This document shows, piece after piece, positions 25,421 to 33,890 of a stretch of 50,832 bases of DNA. The notes below the pieces were generated by a model. That model was given only the letters and a program-made list of their open reading frames with translations, was not told the origin of the DNA and searched no databases. The number at the start of each line of letters is the position of its first letter. Position 1 is the first letter of the stretch. Made by a program: the position numbers and the translations under genes. The stretch spans positions 1 through 50,832 of the forward strand of contig CAZPSA010000003.1 of assembly GCA_964589375.1 (NCBI GenBank), written 5' to 3'. Origin of the DNA: CAG-533 sp964589375 (GTDB lineage: Bacteria > Bacillota_I > Bacilli_A > RF39 > UBA660).

Positions 25421-25508
25421 TAAAACAAATTAAAAACTACCCAAAATAAGTGATAGTTTTTATATATCAAAACGATTATTCATAACCCGTGCTGATACTT
25501 ATCATAAA
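25421..25508. repeat. Direct repeat R2, 3' end of the minus-strand permease gene
   Basis: This is the partner of R1 (21018-21105) with one mismatch in 88 bp. It contains the last codons and stop of the gene at 25480-26157, plus the AAAAACTA/TAGTTTTT hairpin that probably ends transcription from both sides. Confidence 0.9.
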
Positions 25509-26157
25509 TCTTACTCGGATTAAAAGTTAAAATATTAACTCCAAATAATAAAATATCTCCAAGTATAAAATAAATAATATTTAAGGAAGTTAAATCCTTA
25601 AACAACGCTAAAAGAAATAGTATAACGGAAGCAAATGAAGCTAAATAGAATAGAGTTCCTCTTCCCCAAGAATTTATAATTAAAATACTAATTAAAGAAA
25701 TCATAACACAAAATAATACGCAATACTTTAATAATGCCATAAATTCTTTTAAACTATAAGGAGTGCCCAACGCCCTTGCTAAAAAAGTAACAATTACAAA
25801 AACTGAAAGTTCTAATAAAATCATATAAAATATTATTATTAAATAATTAAACAAGGCAAATTTATTTTTTTCCATTCTAAGTAAAATATTTTGAATATTA
25901 TCTATTACAAAAAATAAGTATAAATATATCGTATAATAAATTACAATTCCACAAGAAGACATTAAAAATATATTTTCAAGAAATGCTCCTTCTTCAAAAA
26001 GTCCAATCCCTAAAATACATTTAAAACAATTCATATCAAGAAATTCAATCACATTACTATTAAGTAAAAAATACATTATTACAATAAAAAGATAAGCAAG
26101 ATATAAACGCTTTTTTCGCATTAAAATTTTAAAATTATTCTTAAATAAATAATTCAT
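25480..26157 (-). CDS. ABC transporter permease subunit
   Basis: The 225-aa protein has about six membrane segments. Its last ten codons lie in R2 (KIYDKYQHGL). It is the end of the minus-strand operon, two bases after the previous permease, with which it probably forms a heterodimeric transporter driven by the ATPase at 26875. Confidence 0.7.
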   Translation of the reverse strand: MNYLFKNNFKILMRKKRLYLAYLFIVIMYFLLNSNVIEFLDMNCFKCILGIGLFEEGAFLENIFLMSSCGIVIYYTIYLYLFFVIDNIQNILLRMEKNKFALFNYLIIIFYMILLELSVFVIVTFLARALGTPYSLKEFMALLKYCVLFCVMISLISILIINSWGRGTLFYLASFASVILFLLALFKDLTSLNIIYFILGDILLFGVNILTFNPSKIYDKYQHGL

Positions 26158-26159
26158 TA

Positions 26160-26933
26160 CTAAACCCCAATCTTTTTATATTTTAAACCTAAATATAATC
26201 CTAATTGTAACAATAAATAATATACTGCTGTGGCTATAACAAAATTAACTATATCATTAGTTAAACTAGTATAAAATAAACTGTTTAAATAATTAAAAAG
26301 CCATATATCTTTTAAATGAAAACCATTTACTAAGTTAACACTCACTATGCCATTATAATATACCATGCACGAACAAATATAAAAAACATAAGCAACATTC
26401 TTAGAAAAAAACTTATATAACAAAATGCCAAAAATAGCTAAAAAATTAATTATTACAAAATACTTAACTAACAAAATAGCAGCATATAATAATAACGATA
26501 TATTATAACCTTCCACCATATTAATCACCGAAAAATTAGATGAATTAATTATAACAAATGCCACACTAATTATTAGATAAATTATAAAAATTAAAAAATT
26601 AGATAGACTTGCAGCTTTAATAATCTCTTTAATATATCTTTTCTTGTTATTAAGTCTAATTGAAAGCGAGTAATTTTTTTCTAAATAGTTAATTACTTTA
26701 TTAGTAGAATAAAAAATAAATAGCATTAATAACAGCACATAAAAGGGAACGGTAATAAAAGTATAAAAAGATTTATCTAAATAATAATCTAAAGATAAAT
26801 TAAAAGAATTTAAAAAACAAGCTAAAACCATTAACCAAATAATAACAATATAGTTATTAGCTTCAGTTAAAATTTTAAACCAGCTTTTCGGCTTTTTTGA
26901 CGTGTCCGCTTTCAAAATTATAGATTTCATCAC
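26160..26933 (-). CDS. ABC transporter permease subunit
   Basis: The 257-aa protein begins MMKSIILKADTSKKPKSWFK and has about six membrane segments. It overlaps the end of the ATPase gene by 59 bp, an unusually long overlap; a later TTG start is possible. It belongs with the ATPase upstream and the permease downstream. Confidence 0.7.
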   Translation of the reverse strand: MMKSIILKADTSKKPKSWFKILTEANNYIVIIWLMVLACFLNSFNLSLDYYLDKSFYTFITVPFYVLLLMLFIFYSTNKVINYLEKNYSLSIRLNNKKRYIKEIIKAASLSNFLIFIIYLIISVAFVIINSSNFSVINMVEGYNISLLLYAAILLVKYFVIINFLAIFGILLYKFFSKNVAYVFYICSCMVYYNGIVSVNLVNGFHLKDIWLFNYLNSLFYTSLTNDIVNFVIATAVYYLLLQLGLYLGLKYKKIGV

Positions 26934-27519
26934 ACAATTCCTCTAAATCATTTTTTATATGACTACTTATTAATATAAGTTTATCTTGCTTTTTTAGTTC
27001 TAAAATATATTCTTTTATTTGTTTTACACTGGCTTCATCAATTCCATTAAAAGGTTCATCTAAAATAATAATGTCTGGATTTTCCATTAAAACTTGTATT
27101 ATTCCTAATTTTTGTTTCATTCCAATTGAATACTCACTAAATTTTTTATCTTTAGCCTCGTATAACGAAAATTTCTTTAAGTAGTCAATAATAACATCAT
27201 CAGTTATCTTTCCTTGAATAGCTGCTAACAATTTAAGATTTTCATAACCAGATATATCAGAAATGAAATCCGGATTTTCAATGAGTGCTCTTGTATTTTT
27301 CGGAAAATCATTATGCGCAATATAATTATAACCGTCTAATAAAATCTCACCCTCATTTGGCACATAAAATGCACAAATCATTTTCAAAAAGACACTTTTT
27401 CCAGAACCATTTCGTCCTTCTAACCCATATATTTTACCAGATTGGAAAGTTAAAGAAACATTATCAAGAACTAAATTATTTTTAAAACTCTTACTAACAT
27501 TTTTAATTTCTAATTTCAT
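26875..27519 (-). CDS. ABC transporter ATP-binding protein
   Basis: The second ATG of an ATGATG pair was chosen; AAGGAGG stands just before. The 214-aa ATPase has Walker A NGSGKSVF, the YSIGMKQKLGIIQ signature, IILDEPFNGID Walker B and the ISSHI switch. It is clearly paralogous to the ATPases at 22550 and 29847, which share the same unusual signature motif. Confidence 0.9.
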   Translation of the reverse strand: MKLEIKNVSKSFKNNLVLDNVSLTFQSGKIYGLEGRNGSGKSVFLKMICAFYVPNEGEILLDGYNYIAHNDFPKNTRALIENPDFISDISGYENLKLLAAIQGKITDDVIIDYLKKFSLYEAKDKKFSEYSIGMKQKLGIIQVLMENPDIIILDEPFNGIDEASVKQIKEYILELKKQDKLILISSHIKNDLEELCDEIYNFESGHVKKAEKLV

Positions 27520-27535
27520 CATAACCTCCTTAAAA

Positions 27536-28468
27536 CTATTTTTCACACCCAATAATAATTTTTTCTTTATTTTTACAAGATAGATAACTAATAATTCCTG
27601 TTATAGAAAATAATATAAAACTAAGTGCTAAATATATATACTGATTAGTAACTCCGTATAAATCATACATACTTAATAAATTGAAATTATTAACTGATAT
27701 ATTTAATAATTTACTAAATTTTAATCCTATAATTATTTCACTAAATGCCCAAACGAGAAAAATACATATAATGCTCTCAATAAGTGATAATATAAATTTT
27801 TTATTCCTATTTAATACAGTTAAACCGATGTTGATATACATTCCAGAATTAAAGAATAAAATTAATCCATAAATAATCATATTTAAAGCACCACTTAATA
27901 ACTCTACATTTGGCAAAATTAAATGACTATTAGCATCTACCACTACATTAGTATTACCTCTTGCCAGTATAAATGATATTAAAAATGATAAAAATATAAT
28001 TACCGGTATCGTAAAAATATTTAAGTAAGCAATTTTATATATATGTTTTAAATAATTTTTATATTTACTTCTTAAACAAAAAGATTTTACATATTTCTCA
28101 TTATATTCCTTAGATAAAATATACATAAAAGGAAATATTACAATCATCGGCATAAAAAATGGTATAAAAAACATCATGGAAGTTAAAAATTCTTCAAAAA
28201 CATAATAAACACTAACTGGCTTAGCTCCTTCAATAACATAATTATTACAAGTTTCTTCATTAACAGTATAGTCCTCATGATTAGATGATATGATTTTCTC
28301 TTTTTCATCATCGCTAGCATTTATATATTTCTCACAAGCTTCATACTGTCTTATTGATAATGAAATAAGTCTTCCACCATTTTGGAGCTTTAAATAATTA
28401 AACCAGCAAAAAGCATAATACAATATGACAACCCCAAAAAAAATTTTCAAAAGTAAATTTTTTTTCAT
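27536..28468 (-). CDS. Permease-like membrane protein with extracytoplasmic Cys pair
   Basis: The 310-aa protein has about six membrane segments. Its outer loop holds two Cys (YEACEKYI and ETCNNY). It is the counterpart of the proteins at 21658 and 30489. It ends 16 bp before the ATPase start. Its role beside a two-subunit permease is not clear; it may be a sensor or immunity part. Confidence 0.7.
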   Translation of the reverse strand: MKKNLLLKIFFGVVILYYAFCWFNYLKLQNGGRLISLSIRQYEACEKYINASDDEKEKIISSNHEDYTVNEETCNNYVIEGAKPVSVYYVFEEFLTSMMFFIPFFMPMIVIFPFMYILSKEYNEKYVKSFCLRSKYKNYLKHIYKIAYLNIFTIPVIIFLSFLISFILARGNTNVVVDANSHLILPNVELLSGALNMIIYGLILFFNSGMYINIGLTVLNRNKKFILSLIESIICIFLVWAFSEIIIGLKFSKLLNISVNNFNLLSMYDLYGVTNQYIYLALSFILFSITGIISYLSCKNKEKIIIGCEK

Positions 28469-28534
28469 CCTTTGCTAACTCCTTTCACATAATAAGAATT
28501 CCTAAAAAAGATTATAAAGAATATTACAAGTCTA

Positions 28535-29863
28535 TTACATAATTTTATCTATACGCTCTTTTAAAAATACATTAATAAAAATTGCTATTATACTTAACAA
28601 AATTAATAGTAATATAAGCTCTAAACTATAAATACTTAAAGTACTTAACAATAAAATAACAACCAGATTTCCAATATTAACTACATTAGGATTAAGTGCT
28701 TGTATAATAGTTGCTATCATAAGTATTAAACATATAACTAAATCATATAAAATACTCAAAGACAAACCACTATAAAGATATAAAGGTAGTCTTAAAAAAC
28801 ATATAATTACTAAAAAACATATAATTTTATTTATAATAAATCTTCTCTTAGATAGCCTAGTAAAAATAATACAACTATTTTGATTTAAATAAACGTATAG
28901 TATCTTATCTAATATAAATATAAAACTAGCCAAACTTACGGCTTTAGAAGCAAAACTCACAATAAGTAAATTATCATAATTTGATGTTCCAATAATTTCA
29001 AAATCTTCAATAATTATATTCTGACTATTTAAATAACATACATTAATAAGATTTATAACAATATAAACAATTAATGGAAAGCAAATTTTTTTTATAATAT
29101 TTAAAAACCTAAAAATATATATTTTTATCTTTTTAAAAAAAATCATCCAACTATTATTTATTAAATTCATAACCATAATAAATAAAAAGTATTTTAGAAT
29201 ATAAATCATAACAAAACAAGCCATTTCATTTATTAAACTGCCATAATCATTTAAGTCTAAAAAAGAAGAAAAAAATATATAATGCACATTATTATAAGGA
29301 ACCACAAATGTAATTAGAGAAAAACATAGTACTATGAATAGTATTAACTTATTATCACAATAAACATTTATAAATGTAATTATAAAACTTATAAAAAGGA
29401 TAAAAATATAATTTCTTATAATTTGCCAGAAAAAATAAAGAAATGCCGGAATATTATAAAAATAAAATAAATCAGTATCAAAAATAAACATATGCTTAAA
29501 AACCCTAAATAATAAAAGCAAAATTAGACTAAACAAATATATAAAAGTTATTAGAAAAACTACACTTCCAAATACAAATTTAAAAAAATCCTCTTTACAA
29601 TAAAATCTAGTAACAAGTTCACACCTAGTTTTAAGATTGTTTAATATTTGAAACAAGAAAAATATAATAGTAATAATTATTAATAATAAATACCAATTAA
29701 AGTTTAAGTCAAATACTAAATTATAAGAAAAACCATACTCTTTAACCGTGTTAGACACGCAAAAATAGGTAATTGCAATAATTGATAAAGCAAGATAGAA
29801 AAAGTTTTTACTGTTAAATAAATTTTTAATTATATAAAAATAATACTTAATTCTTTCTTTCAT
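28535..29863 (-). CDS. Large ABC permease-like membrane protein
   Basis: The 442-aa protein has about ten to twelve membrane segments and is very rich in Ile, Phe and Tyr. It overlaps the end of the ATPase at 29847 by 17 bp. It seems to replace the two separate permeases of the other modules with a single long chain. No motif allows a finer call. Confidence 0.65.
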   Translation of the reverse strand: MKERIKYYFYIIKNLFNSKNFFYLALSIIAITYFCVSNTVKEYGFSYNLVFDLNFNWYLLLIIITIIFFLFQILNNLKTRCELVTRFYCKEDFFKFVFGSVVFLITFIYLFSLILLLLFRVFKHMFIFDTDLFYFYNIPAFLYFFWQIIRNYIFILFISFIITFINVYCDNKLILFIVLCFSLITFVVPYNNVHYIFFSSFLDLNDYGSLINEMACFVMIYILKYFLFIMVMNLINNSWMIFFKKIKIYIFRFLNIIKKICFPLIVYIVINLINVCYLNSQNIIIEDFEIIGTSNYDNLLIVSFASKAVSLASFIFILDKILYVYLNQNSCIIFTRLSKRRFIINKIICFLVIICFLRLPLYLYSGLSLSILYDLVICLILMIATIIQALNPNVVNIGNLVVILLLSTLSIYSLELILLLILLSIIAIFINVFLKERIDKIM

Positions 29864-30485
29864 ATATTAAACTACCATCATCAATTCTATATAACTCATC
29901 TATTAAACTATATATATCTTCTTTAATATGAGTAGTAATTATAATTATTTTATTTTTCTTTAATTTTTTTATTAAATTTCTCATTTCTTGAGCAGACTTA
30001 TCATCCAAACCATTAAATGGTTCATCTAGTACAATCAAATCTGCATCTTCAATTAATACCTGAGCAATTCCCAACTTTTGTTTCATCCCCAAAGAGTAAT
30101 TTTTATATTTTTTTGCTTCTTCGCCATTCAAACCTACTATTTTAAGCGTTTCCATAATTTTTTTATCATCCGCAATTTTTTTAATAGAAGCAATTAACTT
30201 TAAATTTTCAAACCCAGACAGTTCATTGATCATCTCTGGTGTTTCTATTAATGCTCTAGTTGATTTAGGCACTCCATATTTTTTTATATAATCTTCATTA
30301 TCAAATAGTATTTCACCACTATCAGGCTTTAAAATTCCACATAATAGTTTTAATAAAACTGTTTTACCAGAACCATTTCTTCCAACTATTCCATAAATCT
30401 TATTTGGCTTAAATTCGATACTTAAACTATTTATAATAAGCTGTTTTTTAAAAGCTTTAGTTACTCTATTTAATTTAACAATCAT
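29847..30485 (-). CDS. ABC transporter ATP-binding protein
   Basis: The 212-aa ATPase has Walker A GRNGSGKTVLLK, YSLGMKQKLGIAQ signature, LIVLDEPFNGLD Walker B and TTHI switch. It lies 3 bp after the permease-like gene at 30489 and overlaps the long permease. Third member of the same ATPase group in this island. Confidence 0.9.
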   Translation of the reverse strand: MIVKLNRVTKAFKKQLIINSLSIEFKPNKIYGIVGRNGSGKTVLLKLLCGILKPDSGEILFDNEDYIKKYGVPKSTRALIETPEMINELSGFENLKLIASIKKIADDKKIMETLKIVGLNGEEAKKYKNYSLGMKQKLGIAQVLIEDADLIVLDEPFNGLDDKSAQEMRNLIKKLKKNKIIIITTHIKEDIYSLIDELYRIDDGSLIYERKN

Positions 30486-30488
30486 AAA

Positions 30489-31325
30489 CTATACTCCCAC
30501 TCTATTTAACATTTTTTCTTTATTTTTATAGCAAAATACAACTCCGATAAAACTCAAAACAAAATAGCCGAATGTACAAAATAACGAGTAATATATTGAA
30601 TAATTTGATAAAGTGTACATATTTCCTAACCAACAATACACAGAAAAATTTTCAGATAGCATTTCTAAAAGATAATAAATTATATAATATTCTAAAATAT
30701 TAAATACAAGTTTTCTATTTTTACTTTGGATTATCAAACCTAAATTAATATAAAAAAGCCATAATAAAATGATATTTAATCCATATAAAATAATAAAACC
30801 TTTTGTTTCATAATGTACTTTACTAAAGGTTGCTATTCTTGCTATCTCAGTTAATACTTTAATGTTATGTCCTGAGATAATTGAAGAAAGTAAATAAACC
30901 GATAATATTATAAAAGGAACAACTAAAACAAATTTATATGAGTGTACAAATACCGATTTAATAAAACTCGAATATTTTTCACGTTCTACATAATAATATA
31001 AATATTTAGACTTCATTAATTTATTTAAAGTAAATGTTGAAAATATCAATAATAAAATCGGAGCAAAATCAGATAAATAGTAAAATATATTAGAATGCAT
31101 AATACTAAAAAAGATTGTCAAATTATCAGGTGTACTAGGCAAGCCCGTAATATCAATATCGCAGAAATCTTCTGTTGCAGCGTCCGATTTTACACCACAT
31201 ACGCCTTGAAACCACTCAGTTAAACTAAAATAATCATATGTCCTCTTTATTTCCCTATAAGACAATAAAATCATAATAAAAAATATAAAGAATAATACTA
31301 ATAAGAGTTTATTACTTTCTTTCAT
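30489..31325 (-). CDS. Permease-like membrane protein with extracytoplasmic Cys pair
   Basis: The 278-aa protein has about six membrane segments and an outer loop with two Cys (GVCGVKSD and DFCDID). It starts 24 bp after the secreted protein gene, so is in the same transcript. Paralogous in layout to 21658-22548 and 27536-28468. Confidence 0.7.
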   Translation of the reverse strand: MKESNKLLLVLFFIFFIMILLSYREIKRTYDYFSLTEWFQGVCGVKSDAATEDFCDIDITGLPSTPDNLTIFFSIMHSNIFYYLSDFAPILLLIFSTFTLNKLMKSKYLYYYVEREKYSSFIKSVFVHSYKFVLVVPFIILSVYLLSSIISGHNIKVLTEIARIATFSKVHYETKGFIILYGLNIILLWLFYINLGLIIQSKNRKLVFNILEYYIIYYLLEMLSENFSVYCWLGNMYTLSNYSIYYSLFCTFGYFVLSFIGVVFCYKNKEKMLNRVGV

Positions 31326-31349
31326 TTCTATCTCCTTAAGTTATTTCAA

Positions 31350-31748
31350 TTAGATTGAGTATTGCCAATTACCAGCGGTATAATATGTATATTTTGAACT
31401 AGTAACATTTTTTATTTGAATTTTATAATTTCCAGTATTTTGAAAAGCACCAGAGAAAGTATGGTTTTCACCAGTTCCCATTTCGGTCCAAGGACCATAT
31501 GTATCATAATCAACATTATAAAGTCTGACTTGAATATTCGTTTTAGAAGCATCATGATTACTTATTGTACTGATATGATAAAATTTTTGATCACTTTTAT
31601 AATCCTTTGAAACTTGGCTTGATGTATATATTCCTTGTCGTTTTGGGATATCAACAGTTATTGTTTTAACTTGAGGACTTGCAAATACACCACTCGTTAC
31701 AATACAAATACATATTATTAATACAGATAACAATAGTTTATTTTTCAT
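31350..31748 (-). CDS. Secreted 132-aa protein, candidate bacteriocin-like effector
   Basis: A signal peptide (about 1-23, ending GVFAS) precedes a Cys-free, beta-rich mature part of about 110 residues that ends in aromatic residues (YTAGNWQYSI). It stands first in a transcript with permease and ATPase genes, and a phased CGC operator-like site lies 84 bp upstream. It is similar in layout, not obviously in sequence, to the secreted protein at 21188. Confidence 0.6.
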   Translation of the reverse strand: MKNKLLLSVLIICICIVTSGVFASPQVKTITVDIPKRQGIYTSSQVSKDYKSDQKFYHISTISNHDASKTNIQVRLYNVDYDTYGPWTEMGTGENHTFSGAFQNTGNYKIQIKNVTSSKYTYYTAGNWQYSI

Positions 31749-31827
31749 CTTTACTCTTTTCTAGAAAGCAATTATACTTTTTTCACCAACATGCTAACTT
31801 AAATAAGGATTTTTTTATATACCAAAA

Positions 31828-31860
31828 ATGACGCATCATGTCGCTTATATAGCGCATCAT
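31828..31860. promoter_or_regulatory. Operator-like site B, phased CGC triplets
   Basis: CGC occurs at 31832, 31842 and 31853, about one helical turn apart. The 25-bp core (31831-31855) matches 20 of 25 bases of site A at 32709-32733. Site B lies 84-117 bp upstream of the secreted-protein gene at 31748. Confidence 0.55.
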
Positions 31861-31909
31861 ATATTTTCAAGAGTATTCATTCATCTAAAAAATATATTTT
31901 ATATTTCTC

Positions 31910-32650
31910 CTACCAACTTCCAGACCACGTTACCACATCAGGGTTTATGTCATCAAAATAACTCTTCACAGAACTATCATGAGTAATTCCACCGCTACCA
32001 ATTGTATGTTTTTTAGCATTTGCTAAACTTATCTTACTTGTCGCATGAGCATAATCTCCGTAAGCGCTTTGACTTGAAATAGTTCCTGACTTATTTTTTT
32101 CTACATCAAAATATAATTTTGCACTAAGTCCATTAACACTTCCTGTTGGTAATTTAAATGTGGCAGTTGCGCCAGTTGAGGAAGTAAAAATAGTCGCACT
32201 TGAAGAAGTGGTACTTCCATACGTTAATAAAAAATTTACATTGCCGCTTAATTTAACATTTGAAGTATGTCCAATTCCAATTATGTCATAACTTCTTGTT
32301 GATGGTAACTGTTTCCAAACTAATGTAACTTGATATCTATACTTAGAACCATTTGCCGATATCGTCGTCGTCATTTTCTTATAAGTTGTTTCTATACTTC
32401 TATTACTATTTAAAAAATTAGCATTTAAAGAAGTATCAGCTACATTATATTCAATTTCTGATATTTCTTCCGTATAACTATAATTTTCTTCTAAGGTGTC
32501 ATATAAAATTGTGCCCCCAATTCCATACTTAGATATTGTTGTTTTATAATACTTTGTTTCGCTTATTAAATCGTTAAAGCTAACATTATCAGCAAATACC
32601 ATAAACGGAAACATTAAAAACAAGCCTAATAATATCAATCTTCTTTTCAT
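31910..32650 (-). CDS. Secreted 246-aa beta-rich protein
   Basis: The ATG at 32650 follows ggaaaggag; the longer TTG start would include the ribosome site. A signal peptide (about 1-20, ending VFADN) precedes a Ser/Thr-rich, Cys-free beta-type domain and a C-terminal VVTWSGSW. It lies between two operator-like sites and next to the XRE regulator. No family recognised; it may be the main exported product of the locus. Confidence 0.6.
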   Translation of the reverse strand: MKRRLILLGLFLMFPFMVFADNVSFNDLISETKYYKTTISKYGIGGTILYDTLEENYSYTEEISEIEYNVADTSLNANFLNSNRSIETTYKKMTTTISANGSKYRYQVTLVWKQLPSTRSYDIIGIGHTSNVKLSGNVNFLLTYGSTTSSSATIFTSSTGATATFKLPTGSVNGLSAKLYFDVEKNKSGTISSQSAYGDYAHATSKISLANAKKHTIGSGGITHDSSVKSYFDDINPDVVTWSGSW

Positions 32651-32696
32651 ATTACTCCTTTCCAAATATATTTTATAATATTTGGAAATTATCTCC

Positions 32697-32735
32697 AGCG
32701 CTAATTTAACGCATTAAGTCGCTTATTTGACGCTC
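32697..32735. promoter_or_regulatory. Operator-like site A, phased CGC triplets
   Basis: CGC at 32699, 32710, 32720 and 32731, spaced 11, 10 and 11 bp, in AT-rich DNA. It lies 49-82 bp upstream of the gene at 32650 and touches the end of the regulator gene. It is the natural candidate for control by the XRE protein. Confidence 0.55.
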
Positions 32736-33453
32736 AATACAAATATAATGGAATTATAATAAAGTGTTCTTTGTTATCTTTATCAACATAATATAAACTT
32801 AAACTTATGTTAATCGGTTCCCTCCCATTTCTTTTTCCTTCATAAGATAAATGTATATTCTCTAACGCCTTACTTATTAATACATAACCATCAATATTTG
32901 GGATTATCGTTTCAATATAATCTTCATTTAGATATAATGCAACGCTCACATCCTTTACTTTTATTTCGTCAGTTGTTCCACAATAATCACAGTAGATATT
33001 TTCAATATAAACTAAAACATTATACGAATTATATATTACTGTTCCAGTCGTATAATAATCATCATTTTTTGACAGCAACGTTGCCATTTTATACTCATTT
33101 TTAACCTTACTAATATACATAATTAAAAACGAAACAATTATAATTAAAAGTCCCACACCAACCATCATTAATAATCTTTTTTTATATTTTTTATTGTAAT
33201 AATTAATCGTACTAATTGAAATCTCGTCGCCTTTACTATCAGGAGTGCATTCTCCAAATAAAAGCTCATTAATTGTAATGCCAAGAGTCTTGGCTAAGGA
33301 AGAAAGTACTGAAATATCTGGAGCATAAACACCATTTTCCCATTTTGAAATAGTTTTTCTATCAACATTTAAAAGTTTTCCTAGTTCATCTTGAGTTAAT
33401 TCTTTTTCTTTTCTTTTATTTGCAATAAAGTTTCCAATCTTCTTCAAATCCAT
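32734..33453 (-). CDS. Membrane-bound XRE-family regulator
   Basis: Residues 1-65 form an XRE helix-turn-helix (LTQDELGKLLNVDRKTISKWENG). One membrane segment follows (about 93-113), then an outside domain of about 125 residues with a Cys pair (YCDYC). This one-component layout suggests sensing outside and DNA binding inside. It heads the minus-strand island; sites A and B are likely targets. Inference from order and motif phasing. Confidence 0.8.
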   Translation of the reverse strand: MDLKKIGNFIANKRKEKELTQDELGKLLNVDRKTISKWENGVYAPDISVLSSLAKTLGITINELLFGECTPDSKGDEISISTINYYNKKYKKRLLMMVGVGLLIIIVSFLIMYISKVKNEYKMATLLSKNDDYYTTGTVIYNSYNVLVYIENIYCDYCGTTDEIKVKDVSVALYLNEDYIETIIPNIDGYVLISKALENIHLSYEGKRNGREPINISLSLYYVDKDNKEHFIIIPLYLY

Positions 33454-33524
33454 AAACCCATCACCTACAAAATTATTATATAATAATTAACTAGCTATTT
33501 AAAGCAATAATATTAGTAAAAAAA

Positions 33525-33533
33525 TGGTATAAT
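33525..33533 (+). promoter_or_regulatory. Extended -10 promoter in front of the uvrB remnant
   Basis: TGGTATAAT is a near-ideal extended -10, 92 bp before the broken uvrB start. It may be the original uvrB promoter, now separated from the intact gene by the Fic gene. Confidence 0.5.
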
Positions 33534-33624
33534 TATGATGTCTTTAACAACCATATTATTAAGATCAATTAATTAATATAAATATATATTTTTATGTTAT
33601 TATTATTAAGAAAGAGGAAATATC

Positions 33625-33690
33625 ATGTTTGAATTAGTATCAAAATATAAACCAACTCTAGTTTTAGCGCACAATAAAACCTTACTTTGA
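33625..33690 (+). pseudogene. uvrB 5' remnant with internal deletion
   Basis: The 21-codon frame joins the first ten residues of UvrB (MFELVSKYKP) to a later piece (TLVLAHNKTLL) and stops. The intact gene at 35009 has the same two pieces 46 codons apart. Bases 33621-33654 equal 35005-35038. The deletion joins two ATAAACC copies present in the intact gene, a slippage-type event, and removes the Walker A site. Confidence 0.85.
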
Positions 33691-33788
33691 ATATAAATAA
33701 CAATTGTCTGATATTATTGAAATCTCTTTAAACTACATTATTAATAACTTTTAATTTTATTTAATATCTTGAAAATACTATATAAAAG

Positions 33789-33859
33789 ACTAAATAGTAC
33801 TAAATAATAAAATATAAATTTGTGGTCGAAATTCGTATTTAGTTTATTTGACTAAATAC
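33789..33859. promoter_or_regulatory. ACTAAATA repeats, probable operator of the Fic gene
   Basis: ACTAAATA occurs at 33789 and 33799 (10 bp apart) and at 33851; its complement TATTTAGT is at 33836. The last two form the inverted repeat GTATTTAG/CTAAATAC (33835-33859), 32 bp before the Fic start. The Fic protein has a C-terminal winged helix that could bind here. Confidence 0.5.
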
Positions 33860-33890
33860 ATCAAAATAAAATAGAAAGGAATAATTTATA

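Noticed and set aside
21188..31748. Calling the secreted proteins lactococcin 972 family bacteriocins
   Set aside because: Only size, signal peptide, aromatic C-terminus and transporter context agree. I see no convincing sequence match, so a family name would be invented.
33691..33890. A further small gene between the uvrB remnant and Fic
   Set aside because: Very AT-rich, with stops in all frames. Only the repeat boxes and the Fic ribosome site are supported.
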